Of a stretch of DNA of 64,000 nt, positions 34,616 through 43,656 are shown one piece after another (positions within the stretch are counted from its first letter, which is position 1; every line of letters starts with the position of its first letter). Source of the stretch: an uncultured Bacteroidota bacterium. GTDB taxonomy: Bacteria > Bacteroidota > Bacteroidia > Chitinophagales > Chitinophagaceae. Made by a program: the position numbers and the translations under genes. The stretch covers positions 186,001 through 250,000 of the forward strand of contig CAIJXT010000011.1 of NCBI GenBank assembly GCA_903824665.1, read 5' to 3'. The notes beneath the pieces are model-generated. The model worked only from the letters and a program-made list of their open reading frames with translations. It was not told the origin of the DNA and searched no databases.

Positions 34616-35524
34616 GTGAGCAAAATACTCAAAGCCCATCTGGCACTGCTGGGAGCCAATCTGTTCTACGGGGCAGGATTTACTGTTGCCAAATCTGTTA
34701 TGCCACGCCTTATAGAGCCACTGGGGTTTATCCTCATCAGGGTAGGGGTGGTCACAGTGTTGTTCTGGCTCAGCTACCTGGGAGGTGCTCGTTTCCGTAC
34801 ATCAATTGCCCGCAAAGACTGGCCCAAACTTATTTTGGGCGGCCTTTTCGGTGTAGCCCTCAATCAGATGTTGTTTTTCTCCGGGCTCAACCTCACTTTT
34901 CCTATTCATGCAGCACTCATCATGATGAGTACACCATTGCTCATTACCATTATTTCGCTGTTTATGCTGCGCGAGCGGGTGTCTCCCGTCAAAGCCTCTG
35001 GTCTCATTTTGGGTATAGGTGGTGCCATACTGCTTATGAGTGCAGGTAAGGAGATCACGATTACAGGTAGTTCCACGGCTGGCGATCTGCTGGTACTGGC
35101 CAATGCCGCTTCCTATGCCATATACCTTGTGATGATCAAGCCGCTCATGCAGCAGTACCGGCCCATTATCGTTATCAGGTGGGTGTTCTTTTTTGGCTTC
35201 TTGATGGTCTTGCCGTTCGGTGCTGGACAGTTCGCCACTATCAACTGGCATGTGTTTGCATTTGCAGACTATTTGAGCGTTGCCTTTATTGTCGTTTGTG
35301 TTACTTTTTTTACGTACCTGTGGAATATTTACGCGCTGCACATCTTGTCGCCTACAGTGGCGGGTGCCTACATCTACCTACAGCCCATTTTTGCCGCGGC
35401 TATATCTATTGCTTTTGCGGGCGAGCACCTTACGTTTGTCAAAATGGTTGCGACAATTCTCATTTTTACTGGTGTATACCTGGCGAATTTTGGCTTCAAG
35501 CCCCGGTCTTCCAAAGGCCAATAG
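34616..35524 (+). CDS. EamA/DMT-family transporter
   Basis: A 302-residue inner membrane protein with ten hydrophobic segments arranged as two EamA repeats (about 7-140 and 155-295). Examples are LALLGANLFYGAGFTVAKSVMP at the start and LSPTVAGAYIYLQPIFAAAISIAFAGEHL near the end. It is a drug/metabolite exporter type with unknown substrate. The start is GTG at 34616. A one-mismatch promoter box (TACCTTCG at 34601) lies only 7 nt upstream, so the mRNA may be almost leaderless. Confidence 0.88.
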   Translation: MSKILKAHLALLGANLFYGAGFTVAKSVMPRLIEPLGFILIRVGVVTVLFWLSYLGGARFRTSIARKDWPKLILGGLFGVALNQMLFFSGLNLTFPIHAALIMMSTPLLITIISLFMLRERVSPVKASGLILGIGGAILLMSAGKEITITGSSTAGDLLVLANAASYAIYLVMIKPLMQQYRPIIVIRWVFFFGFLMVLPFGAGQFATINWHVFAFADYLSVAFIVVCVTFFTYLWNIYALHILSPTVAGAYIYLQPIFAAAISIAFAGEHLTFVKMVATILIFTGVYLANFGFKPRSSKGQ

Positions 35525-35597
35525 CGCATTTGATTCATCACACTACAAATTTCGGCTGTTGTTATTCTGTTGGTATTGCTATATACGGTTAATAAAA

Positions 35598-35630
35598 AGC
35601 CCCCATGCAACACACAGTTGCATGGGGGCT
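35598..35630 (-). terminator. Terminator of the T9SS surface protein gene
   Basis: Perfect 14-bp stem (AGCCCCCATGCAAC / GTTGCATGGGGGCT) with a 5-nt loop, followed on the minus strand by TTTTTATT. The EamA gene may also use it from the other side. Confidence 0.88.
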
Positions 35631-35644
35631 ACTCAATTCGGTAA

Positions 35645-37351
35645 TTAAAGCTTCTGTATTTTTATGGTTCTTGTTTCGTTGCTGCCTTTCAGGTTTACAT
35701 AGTAGATACCCGGAGTCAGGTTGCTCACATCCATGGTCGAGGTGGGCTCGTTAATCTTATGAGTCATTATGGTTTGCCCCAGCATATTGTATATAGTAGC
35801 CGATTCGTATGCTTTTTCATCAGTGCTTATCGTCAGCAAATTCATTACGGGATTCGGATACACTTCCACAGCCCTGATCAGGGTGTTATTGATGCCGGTT
35901 GGCAACGGTATTTTGCTGAAAACAGTATTGGTCATCACTACCGGATTCGTGTCGAAATAGATACCTACCCTGTTGGGGATCACGGTACCCAGCGCAAGTG
36001 TCGTTTTCGCATTGATGTAGAAGGTCACCATTCCTTTGTTTTTATCGTGGTGCGAGCTGTCCCAGAGCTTGATATTGGGGAAGTCGAATTTCAGTACTGT
36101 ACTACCCATATACGCACTCTTGCTGATGTTCACAGAATGAGTTGATACTCCGGCTCTGAATGTGTTGATATCCAGGCTATTAGACAGTGTATCTTGTATA
36201 TGAACATTGTATGCTGTATCGTTGCCCAGATTCTCAAAGTCCAGTACATATTCCAGTTGGGTACCGGCAGATATATTGCCGGTTGGAGTTACAGATTTAT
36301 GGTTGGGGTCAAAAGACGCCCTTATGGTATCACACCTGATCACCACATTGTTAGTTGTATTACCGTCACCGGTCGTTGGCGTAACAGTGAATTTTGTGTT
36401 TACTGTATCGCCCATGGTAAGTGCTACCACAGGGGTCAATGCAACATACAGGCTTTTGGAAGCAAATGCAGAAACTGTGCCTATATCAAACGTTACGCTG
36501 GTACCCGAAACAGTATAAGCAGCAGTAGACCCGATCAGGGATCCGAATGTATACTTGGGACTGAAATCGAATCGAACCAATGCTGCCGTACCAGAGCAAC
36601 TGGTATTGTGAACCGTAATATTGGCTTTGTTGGCACCGCCACCGGTCAGGGCTGGTCTGAAGTTTGCGTGTATTTGCAGGTCAAATGCGGTCGATGCAGC
36701 ACAGGTAAAGGCAAAGCTTTTGGCCGGTATTACTACCGTGGGAGACCACGGTATAGTATCATAAATGACGCCTGACGATGGGCACGAAAGGACTAATCCC
36801 GATGGTGGGGTAAGCATTCTGAACCGGTATATAGTACCCGGCATTCCCGTGGCTTCGTACCAAAGCCCGCTGTACATCGATACAGTATCTATATGCACGC
36901 CCGCGGAGTCGATCTCTACAATGCTTGCAGCATACGGCCAATAGTCACCCGCGTCATGTAAACAATTACCGTTCATGTCTACAAATGCGTTAATTGGCAT
37001 GTTCCGGCAAAAATGATAGGTATGCGACCAGGTAATAGAGTCTATTGGCGATGTACCCGAAAACAGTACCATCTTTATGGTATACGTTCCCGATACTGGG
37101 TATACATGTGCCTGGCTTAAATAACCTGAAGTGCCGAAACAAGTTATTGCGTTAGTGCTAAAAGTACCGTCCCCGAAAAATGTTTTTAAACTCAGCCCCG
37201 CGATGCAACCAGTCACGTTCGTCGTAATAGAGGTTTCGCCACAAACAGAATCATAAGAGGCAGTATAAGTGCCAATCGATTGGGCACGGATATTGTTACT
37301 GATCAGGAGCACAAATAGAAGCCCGGCAAAAAAATGGAATAGTTTTTTCAT
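35645..37351 (-). CDS. T9SS-sorted surface protein with DUF7619-like region
   Basis: 568 residues from the ATG at 37351 (MKKLFHFFAGLLFVLLISNNIRAQ), whose first 24 residues form a signal peptide; the 56-residue upstream extension is rejected. An N-terminal PKD-like domain (ASYDSVCGETSITTNVTGC..., HVYPVSGTYTIKMVLF) is followed by a DUF11/CARDB-like region. The segment SFDPNHKSVTPTGNISAGTQLEYVLDFENLGNDTAYNVHIQDTL is typical of the DUF7619 family of Bacteroidota surface proteins. A Por/T9SS C-terminal domain closes it (VEVYPNPVMNLLTIST..., GIYYVNLKG). The function is unknown; adhesion is likely. The gene is divergent from argS. Confidence 0.85.
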   Translation of the reverse strand: MKKLFHFFAGLLFVLLISNNIRAQSIGTYTASYDSVCGETSITTNVTGCIAGLSLKTFFGDGTFSTNAITCFGTSGYLSQAHVYPVSGTYTIKMVLFSGTSPIDSITWSHTYHFCRNMPINAFVDMNGNCLHDAGDYWPYAASIVEIDSAGVHIDTVSMYSGLWYEATGMPGTIYRFRMLTPPSGLVLSCPSSGVIYDTIPWSPTVVIPAKSFAFTCAASTAFDLQIHANFRPALTGGGANKANITVHNTSCSGTAALVRFDFSPKYTFGSLIGSTAAYTVSGTSVTFDIGTVSAFASKSLYVALTPVVALTMGDTVNTKFTVTPTTGDGNTTNNVVIRCDTIRASFDPNHKSVTPTGNISAGTQLEYVLDFENLGNDTAYNVHIQDTLSNSLDINTFRAGVSTHSVNISKSAYMGSTVLKFDFPNIKLWDSSHHDKNKGMVTFYINAKTTLALGTVIPNRVGIYFDTNPVVMTNTVFSKIPLPTGINNTLIRAVEVYPNPVMNLLTISTDEKAYESATIYNMLGQTIMTHKINEPTSTMDVSNLTPGIYYVNLKGSNETRTIKIQKL

Positions 37352-37560
37352 AACGTTGAATTTTAGTTTTGGTGTATGTGTCTTTTGACGAGTATGAACA
37401 GTAAAATGTTTGGATGTACAGAAAAAAATTTCACAATTTTCGTTTTTGGCATGGTTTTCTGCTCGGCCGATCCCGTATTTGTAGCCAAAATCACTGCACC
37501 CGACCTTCCAGAAGAGCAAGCTAATTCCCTCCCTGACTGGTATTACCCGCTATTATGAAC

Positions 37561-37568
37561 TATTTTTG
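37561..37568 (+). promoter_or_regulatory. -7 box (TATTTTTG) for argS
   Basis: Exact TAnnTTTG match 17 nt upstream of the ATG, giving a leader of about 11-12 nt. Confidence 0.5.
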
Positions 37569-37585
37569 TACCAAACACATACCAG

Positions 37586-39385
37586 ATGACTCTTGCAGCA
37601 CAGGTAAAACACGCCGCCTTCGACGCGTTAAAGCACCTTTTCACTGACGTTCAGATAGACTACAACCTCATATCCGTAAACCAGACCAAGCCTGAGTTTA
37701 CCGGCAATTATACCATCGTTCTGTTTCCATTCGTTAAGCTGTTGCGTCAGAAACCAGACGTAATCGGTACACAGATAGGCGACTACCTCCTCGAAAAAAC
37801 ACCCCTTTTTACCCGCTATGATATTGTCAGTGGGTTCCTGAACATGACCGTAAAAGACAGCTACTGCATTTCTTTTCTACTCAATCACTTCACCGACACT
37901 ACTTTTGGCCGCCAGTGCAAGGCCGACTGCCGGGTCATGGTCGAATACTCATCGCCCAACACCAACAAGCCATTGCACTTCGGGCATATGCGCAACATCT
38001 TCCTGGGTGCTGCTGTGGCAGAGATACTCAAAGCCAATGGCAAACAGGTGGTGAAAGCGAATCTGATCAATGATCGTGGCATTCACATTTGCAAATCTAT
38101 GATCGCCTGGATGTGGTATGCCGATGGTGCAACTCCAGAGAGCACAGGTATCAAGGGCGATCACCTGGTTGGTGACTACTATGTCAAGTTCAACGAAGTG
38201 TACAAACAGGAGGTAGCAGGCCTCATAGCGGCTGGTAAAGACGAAAAAACAGCCGAAAAAGAAGCCCCGATAATGCAGGCTGCGCAGGATATGCTCCGCA
38301 AATGGGAGGCAGGCGACAAAGAAGTGAAAGAACTATGGGCGCGCATGAATGGCTGGGTCTATAAAGGGTTCGAAGAATCTTACAAAAAGCAGGGTGTATC
38401 TTTCGACAAGACCTACTATGAAAGCGATACATACCTGCTGGGCAAGAAGATAGTGGAAGATGGACTGCGTAAGGGCGTTTTGTTCCGTAAAGATGATGGT
38501 TCTGTTTGGATAGACCTTAAAGACGATGGCCTGGACGAAAAGCTGCTGTTGCGCGGAGATGGCACCTCCGTATACATCACTCAGGATCTGGGTACTGCCA
38601 AGCTCAAGTATGATGATTACAAGCTCAATCAGTCGGTATATGTCATCGGCGATGAGCAGAATTACCATATTCAGGTATTGAAGTTGATATTGAAGAAAAT
38701 AGGCGAGCCCTGTGCCGATGGTATTTTTCACTTGTCTTATGGCATGGTAGAATTGCCCACCGGGAAGATGAAGAGCCGCGAGGGCACAGTGGTAGATGCT
38801 GATGATATGGTGGCTGAAATGATAAGCCTGTCGCGCGAGCAAACCGAACAATCGGGCAAGACCGATGGCTTTACCGCCGACGAGCTGACCAGACTTTACG
38901 AGATGATAGGCCTGGGCGCCCTCAAGTTCTACCTGCTGCGTGTAGATCCCAAAAAGCGCATGATCTTCAACCCAAAAGAGTCAATTGATTTGCATGGCTT
39001 CACTGCTACCTTTATACAGTACGCCCATGCCCGTATTTGTTCTATCCTTCGTCGCGAAAATGTGCCCATCGTACCCGGTGCTACCCGTTTCCAGTCACTA
39101 CAGCCCACAGGAGATCTGCTGCCTCTAGAGAAGGATATGATTTTGCACATTGAGCAGTATCCGGGGGTACTTGCCGAGGCCGCCGACGAGTTCAACCCTT
39201 CCACGCTTTGCAACTATTCATTCGCCCTCGCGCAGTTGTTCAACACCTTTTACGACGCACATAGCATCTCTAAGGCCGAAAGCGAAGAGAAGAAAAACCT
39301 CCGGCTCATGATCATCGTTATGACCGCTTCTGTGCTGCGTCATGGCATGGGCTTGCTGGGCATACGCCTGCCAGAGAAAATGTAA
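37586..39385 (+). CDS. argS: Arginyl-tRNA synthetase
   Basis: A 599-residue class I synthetase that charges tRNA-Arg. The N-terminal additional domain (about 1-110) is followed by the HIGH-type motif VEYSSPNTNKPLHFGHMRN (HFGH at 131-134). The KMSKS-region equivalent, GKMKSREGTVVDADD, comes next, then the C-terminal DALR anticodon-binding domain (about 470-599, SLEKDMILHIEQYPGVLAEAADEFNPSTLCNYSFALAQLFNTFYDAH). The length is normal. It is followed 32 bp later by a small membrane protein on the same strand. Confidence 0.96.
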   Translation: MTLAAQVKHAAFDALKHLFTDVQIDYNLISVNQTKPEFTGNYTIVLFPFVKLLRQKPDVIGTQIGDYLLEKTPLFTRYDIVSGFLNMTVKDSYCISFLLNHFTDTTFGRQCKADCRVMVEYSSPNTNKPLHFGHMRNIFLGAAVAEILKANGKQVVKANLINDRGIHICKSMIAWMWYADGATPESTGIKGDHLVGDYYVKFNEVYKQEVAGLIAAGKDEKTAEKEAPIMQAAQDMLRKWEAGDKEVKELWARMNGWVYKGFEESYKKQGVSFDKTYYESDTYLLGKKIVEDGLRKGVLFRKDDGSVWIDLKDDGLDEKLLLRGDGTSVYITQDLGTAKLKYDDYKLNQSVYVIGDEQNYHIQVLKLILKKIGEPCADGIFHLSYGMVELPTGKMKSREGTVVDADDMVAEMISLSREQTEQSGKTDGFTADELTRLYEMIGLGALKFYLLRVDPKKRMIFNPKESIDLHGFTATFIQYAHARICSILRRENVPIVPGATRFQSLQPTGDLLPLEKDMILHIEQYPGVLAEAADEFNPSTLCNYSFALAQLFNTFYDAHSISKAESEEKKNLRLMIIVMTASVLRHGMGLLGIRLPEKM

Positions 39386-39417
39386 ACTCACTGTTTCAAA
39401 GCTTTTACTAACTATTC

Positions 39418-40002
39418 ATGAACGCCATTTACATTATACTTATACTGCTGCAGGCAGGCATACTCGTTTTCTTTGTGTCGCGCGCCATCAAGGCATGGCG
39501 TGCCAAAAACAAGGCGCTGCCACCATCGCTCGGCCCCTACGAGCTATTCAGGCAGGCTTCGTTGGGCGTTACGCCCGTGCAGTTGCAGCTCACCATGTCG
39601 CCATCTGTCCTCAAGGTATATGGTGTGGTTACAGACTGGGATCTCAATGGCACCGTGCTCACACTCAGTACCTATATCAATGGTGCCGCCAACGCGGCAC
39701 TAAGCAATGGTGCATCAATTACCGGTGGTGGCAAAAATCCTGCGGTGGCTGAGCAGGCATCTGTGCTGGTGCAGCTGGCTCAGGACTTTGTGCCAAGGGC
39801 TGTACCTGCAGTGGCTGGCGGTGTGCTGGTTCCGGGTACGGTACGGTTCTACCTGCTTACCAACCAAGGTCTATATGCCGCACAAGAGTTGTTGTCGTCC
39901 ATTCAGGAAGAAACTTCGCCATGGACACCGCTGTTTTTTACCGCAAATTTGGTCCTCAGCGAAATCAAAAAAGGAGAAGTAGCCGAAGCAGAAAACGTGT
40001 AG
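39418..40002 (+). CDS. Membrane-anchored protein of unknown function
   Basis: A 194-residue protein with one N-terminal membrane helix (about 3-22, IYIILILLQAGILVFFVSRAI), then a soluble domain. It includes VLKVYGVVTDWDLNGTVLTLSTYINGAANAALSNGASITGGGKNPAV and VRFYLLTNQGLYAAQELLSSI. The family was not recognised. Its position 32 bp after argS suggests co-transcription. It converges with the small exported protein at 40009, 6 bp away. Confidence 0.65.
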   Translation: MNAIYIILILLQAGILVFFVSRAIKAWRAKNKALPPSLGPYELFRQASLGVTPVQLQLTMSPSVLKVYGVVTDWDLNGTVLTLSTYINGAANAALSNGASITGGGKNPAVAEQASVLVQLAQDFVPRAVPAVAGGVLVPGTVRFYLLTNQGLYAAQELLSSIQEETSPWTPLFFTANLVLSEIKKGEVAEAENV

Positions 40003-40008
40003 GGAACA

Positions 40009-40407
40009 TTATTCACATTCCAGGTGGTAAAATGTCCCTATCTCTACCACATGTAGTTTGGGGGAGTACGTGTCGTCGGCAAGTACCTTCTGTCCAAACA
40101 CACAGTGGGCCACGCCGCACCTGCCGTCAGGCGTTTCGCCATATAGCTCCATGTGTATGTACCTGCCCATGAGCTGCCCGTCGCAGCGGCCTTCTTTCTC
40201 CCAGGCTTCAGACACGATTACCGCATCCGAAAACGACTCCCGGCAACGCATCGCCGCAGCTCGTTTGTTGGCTGCCCTTACAGCATCATGTTCCAGATGC
40301 AGATTTTTCATACCGGCTTTTATGTCGCTATAGCGCGCGTAGTTCTGCGCATTAGCTGTGTAGCTACTTGCCAGCCATACCAATACTATTCCCGCCAGCA
40401 ACTTCAT
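40009..40407 (-). CDS. Small exported protein of unknown function
   Basis: 132 residues from ATG 40407 (MKLLAGIVLVWLASSYTANAQ), giving a clear signal peptide. The mature part is charged and contains three Cys in the C-terminal half (RCRESF, GRCDGQ, GRCGVAHC) plus a C-terminal Cys, so disulfide bonds are likely. It includes a His/Ala-rich segment (HLEHDAVRAANKRAAAMRC). The family was not recognised. An open frame runs 168 nt further upstream but crosses this gene's own promoter, so it is not coding. The promoter has a well-formed -7 box and a palindrome, implying regulation. Confidence 0.65.
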   Translation of the reverse strand: MKLLAGIVLVWLASSYTANAQNYARYSDIKAGMKNLHLEHDAVRAANKRAAAMRCRESFSDAVIVSEAWEKEGRCDGQLMGRYIHMELYGETPDGRCGVAHCVFGQKVLADDTYSPKLHVVEIGTFYHLECE

Positions 40408-40424
40408 ATTCCGTTCAGTTTCAC

Positions 40425-40432
40425 CAAAAGTA
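40425..40432 (-). promoter_or_regulatory. -7 box (TACTTTTG) with -33 TTG for the small exported protein
   Basis: Exact TAnnTTTG on the minus strand, 17 nt before the ATG. A TTG lies 19 nt upstream of the box, which matches the Bacteroidota -33/-7 spacing. This is the best-formed promoter in the window. Confidence 0.6.
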
Positions 40433-40443
40433 ATAAAGAAATG

Positions 40444-40459
40444 CTTTGTTGCAACAAAG
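40444..40459. promoter_or_regulatory. 16-bp perfect palindrome overlapping the -33 region
   Basis: CTTTGTTGCAACAAAG reads identically on both strands and covers the -33 TTG of the promoter at 40425. A dimeric repressor or activator bound here would control the small exported protein gene. The function is inference from position and symmetry. Confidence 0.55.
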
Positions 40460-41172
40460 GGCAAATGTCTTGGATATTCTGTGATATATAGCCATCTAAT
40501 AGTAGCATACAACACCCCCAAAAACAATAAAAAGAAAATGGAAGACATAGCGAGTTGAACCGCTCGAGGCAGCATGCCCTAGCCCCGCCGGGTGCCAATT
40601 TCCTGGCATGCAGGTAAAAGCTTCCAAACTTAATAATTAGATCTCACCTTCATTCGCACAATCCAACAATGCTCTAGGCCAGGTGTTCCCCTTATTTTTT
40701 GGCTCGGTTTTTGTTGCATTTATTTTCGGGCTGAAAGTTAAGATATTTCATTTTTCTTCATGGCAGTAACTGCGCAAAAAGTGCGCAAAAAGATGAAATT
40801 ATTTAGTGTGTAATATATTGACAATCAGTTATTAAGACAAAATTTGTGCGCAATCAGAAAGTGTAAATAAAAGTGCGCAAAATTCAGATTTGCCGGTTTT
40901 AAAACTGAGTAGCCATTCAAATTTTTCCGGCACTTACCGCGCAGTAATCTGAGTTAATCTGAAAGTTGCAGGAAAATAGTTTGTCACTTTCAAAGACCAC
41001 AAGCAGAATGGTTTTTCGTTGCTAAAAGACAAGAACCTTAGTCCCGAATGCTATCTGGTGCACTGACAGTGCAACCCAAAGTTGTTGTATAATCGGTGCA
41101 ATAATTGTTCGGAAAAATGCAGCGCAAATTGCCGAAGTTTGCGGCTATTGATCGACTAATACCATAAAATCA
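40460..41172. other. Non-coding region of about 0.7 kb
   Basis: No gene could be supported. It holds a GC-rich patch (about 40560-40615) with a short inverted repeat (GCATGCC / GGCATGC at 40572 and 40605). An AT-rich part follows containing the TGCGCA cluster, and then a stretch running into the methyltransferase. No intact tRNA, tmRNA or integrase was recognised. Confidence 0.6.
40771..40879. repeat. Cluster of four TGCGCA(A) palindrome-containing repeats
   Basis: TGCGCAAAAAG occurs twice in perfect tandem (40771-40781 and 40782-40792). Further TGCGCA copies lie at 40847 and 40874, mostly in the form GTGCGCAAA. The six-base core is palindromic. The cluster may be a protein-binding site array or the residue of a mobile element's recombinase sites; neither is proved. 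Confidence 0.55.
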
Positions 41173-41799
41173 ATGACAAACAACAGCATTCCGCAACAGG
41201 CAGGCAAAGAACTTTGGGAAACACGGTACTCGGCACCTGCATTTGCATTCGGCAAAGAGCCCAATGCCTTCTTCAAATCGGTAATCGATAGTATGACGCC
41301 CGGGCGCATTCTGGTGCCGGCAGCAGGCGAGGGGAGAGATGCGGTTTATGCTGCCACCATTGGCTGGGATGTAAGTGCTTTTGATCTGAGCGATGCTGGG
41401 TTAGAAAAGGCAAATGCGCTTGCGGCCGAAAAGAATGTACAAATAGCGTATCAAGTTGCCGATGCCACAACGGTGCAATACGATGCAGGTTCGTTTGATA
41501 TGGTTGCGTGTGTTTTCTTTCACTTACCGTCGGCGATGCGCCCTGCATTTTATGCAAACGTAAAAAAGTGGCTGAAACCCGGCGGAGTACTAGTCATTGA
41601 GGCTTTTACACCAGGTCAGCTTCAGCACACATCGGGAGGACCGGGCGAACTGGATAGGCTTTTGACTGCCGCAGCTCTGCAAGAAGAACTGCAGGAGTTT
41701 CAGTTCAGGTTTATAGAAGAACGTGAGACGATGCTGAATGAAGGTTTGTATCATGTGGGAATGGCCAGTGTGGTAGACTGTATAGCTGCTAACGCTTAG
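41173..41799 (+). CDS. Class I SAM-dependent methyltransferase (thiopurine/TehB-like)
   Basis: A 208-residue protein. The opening AGKELWETRYSAPAFAFGKEPNAFFKSV is followed by motif I ILVPAAGEGRDAVYAAT. Then come VSAFDLSDAGLEKANALAAEK, the acidic end of strand 2, and FDMVACVFFHLPSAMRPAFYANVKKWLKPGGVLVIEAFTPGQL. The opening and the Gly-Glu-Gly-Arg-(Asp/Asn) motif I match small methyltransferases related to tellurite-resistance TehB and thiopurine methyltransferase. Substrate unknown. It stands alone; the 229 bp downstream (41800-42028) show no supported gene. Confidence 0.85.
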   Translation: MTNNSIPQQAGKELWETRYSAPAFAFGKEPNAFFKSVIDSMTPGRILVPAAGEGRDAVYAATIGWDVSAFDLSDAGLEKANALAAEKNVQIAYQVADATTVQYDAGSFDMVACVFFHLPSAMRPAFYANVKKWLKPGGVLVIEAFTPGQLQHTSGGPGELDRLLTAAALQEELQEFQFRFIEERETMLNEGLYHVGMASVVDCIAANA

Positions 41800-42028
41800 C
41801 CCAAACGTACTAAGGTGCTGTGGCAGGTAAGGGTGCGAATGGCTTTCAGGAGGCTGTCATTAATCAGTTCAATTTTTATATTTGTGCGCATAGTATTTTC
41901 AGTTTTAATTTTTTTATCTTTCGTTTTTACAAATATGCATGCCGGCAGGTATTGGTCTTATCGCACGAAAGGCTTTAAAAACCCGGGAAGAATTTGTTGA
42001 GATTTTTCATTAAAAACATGTAGAAGAA

Positions 42029-43498
42029 ATGGGTACAAACTGGGATATATCTACGCTCGAAAAATACCGGCACGAAATGGATGCCGAAGCAGATGCGGCG
42101 ATAGCTTTTATATACAGCTCGCGCACTGGCAGCGATCTGCGCAATGTGTTGGCATCGCTTGCCAGCAACGATGCCGCGGAACTCAGCGAATTGTTTCCGG
42201 ACGATCAGTCGCATCTGTTGTACAACTTGCTGAACACAGAACTAACCCGGGCTTATACGGCTGAGGATATAGCAATGTTTGAGCGTACCTATGAAGTATG
42301 GAAGAAATATGGTATCCAGTTTGTGTTGATCCTGTTTTTTCGTTCACTGGTATTTACCTATGCTGCTGAAAAGCCGGGCAATGTTTTGCGCATGACCCGA
42401 TTGCTCGAAGATCACCCCACACGCCGAATCATAGAGACCGGACAGTTTGTTTTTGATGTAATGGAGCGGAAGTGGTGGGAACCGCAGCAGCGAGGCATAT
42501 TGACATCTGTAAAAATACGCCTGATGCATGCCGCAATGCGGTATATGTTATTACATCACGAGGGCGATGAGCCGTGGCAGATTGAAAAATGGGGTATGCC
42601 TATCAGTCAGGAAGATATGATCGCTACAAATCAGGTGTTTTCTCTGGAGTTTTTTCAGGGTCTGCAGTTGATAGGTGATCCGTTGCCCCCAGACGATCAG
42701 GAAGCCTGGTTTTATACCTGGAAGTATATAGGTCGTATAATGGGTGTGAAGGAGGAACTACTGATGCCAAACGTAGATGAGGCATGGGAATTGCAGCGGG
42801 CTGTGTATGCCCATTTGTTTCATGATGAACCCGTTGCCGGTATAGGCCTCGCCAAATCGCTTGTAGAAACGATGGCCACTTTTATGATGAGCAGGAAACT
42901 GGTATTGCTCATTATGAAACGTATGCTAACCGACAAAGACTACCCGGATACTTTTAGCAGGCTGCTCGGGCCGTCTTATGCGGCTGAGTTTCCTTCTTTG
43001 TTTGCCATTCCGGCGAATGACGAAGACGATGCTGCGATGCATGAGCAAAACAATGCTGATTTTTTTGAAGAACTCAGATCATTTTCTGCGGCGGTAAAGG
43101 ACAAAAGATTCAGCGACAGAGCTATGGCTCAGATGCAAAGTGAGGGCATTGGCGATGCAGTCCCAAATACAACGAAGCACGAACACGAGGGGTTGCTGAG
43201 CCGCCTTGGTGACGACATTAGGGCAGGCATTGAAAAGCTTAAGGAACTGGGTCATGCAGAAAAGAAACTGGTCGATTTTCAAATAGAAGAGTTTGAAGAA
43301 ATACTCAGGAAGCTGGAGGAAACACGGGTTGGCGAATTTATTATGGAGGAGCATACTAAGATCAGGGAGGCGCTGATACGCAAAGCATTGTGTGCTACAG
43401 GAGCGGTGATGATAGATGTACTTTCCAAAATGTTCAGACCCGGTAAAAGGGCCGCTTTCCGTATCGACGATAATCTGCGTGCCCATTGGGCGTTATAG
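42029..43498 (+). CDS. MpaB/latex-clearing-type oxygenase (DUF2236 family)
   Basis: A 489-residue protein. The middle carries family landmarks: RRIIETGQFVFDVMERKWWEPQQRG, KIRLMHAAMRYMLLHH (a probable haem-ligand His), GMPISQEDMIATNQVFSLEFFQGLQLIGDPLPPDDQEAWFYTWKYIGRIMGVKEELLMPNVDEA. These match the ER-bound oxygenase MpaB / rubber oxygenase (Lcp) superfamily of b-type haem proteins. Known members cleave C-C double bonds or oxidise terpenoid side chains; the substrate here is not known. A C-terminal extension (about 370-489) is charged and coiled-coil-like (IRAGIEKLKELGHAEKKLVDFQIEEFEEILRKLEETRVGEF). No signal peptide was seen. Confidence 0.72.
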   Translation: MGTNWDISTLEKYRHEMDAEADAAIAFIYSSRTGSDLRNVLASLASNDAAELSELFPDDQSHLLYNLLNTELTRAYTAEDIAMFERTYEVWKKYGIQFVLILFFRSLVFTYAAEKPGNVLRMTRLLEDHPTRRIIETGQFVFDVMERKWWEPQQRGILTSVKIRLMHAAMRYMLLHHEGDEPWQIEKWGMPISQEDMIATNQVFSLEFFQGLQLIGDPLPPDDQEAWFYTWKYIGRIMGVKEELLMPNVDEAWELQRAVYAHLFHDEPVAGIGLAKSLVETMATFMMSRKLVLLIMKRMLTDKDYPDTFSRLLGPSYAAEFPSLFAIPANDEDDAAMHEQNNADFFEELRSFSAAVKDKRFSDRAMAQMQSEGIGDAVPNTTKHEHEGLLSRLGDDIRAGIEKLKELGHAEKKLVDFQIEEFEEILRKLEETRVGEFIMEEHTKIREALIRKALCATGAVMIDVLSKMFRPGKRAAFRIDDNLRAHWAL

Positions 43499-43656
43499 AC
43501 GATGCAGCTGTATTTGGCGCAGTACTAGTATTATTGTCGGCAAACACTTTTGTAATTGCCAAGGTACCAGAGCAAAACGCCGGCAAATACCTTTTGACAG
43601 CGTCAGGGATTTAAATTTTTTTGAAACAAAATAGGAGCAAACAATATTAACCCCTT

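Noticed and set aside
40408..40575. N-terminal extension of the small exported protein
   Set aside because: It crosses a well-formed promoter and palindrome; ATG 40407 begins a classical signal peptide.
40540..40640. tRNA-like segment on the minus strand containing GGTTCAA
   Set aside because: The T-arm stem does not pair and no acceptor or anticodon arm could be folded.
41815..42000. 61-residue hydrophobic open frame between the methyltransferase and the oxygenase
   Set aside because: GTG start without promoter or Shine-Dalgarno support, atypical composition and no family resemblance.
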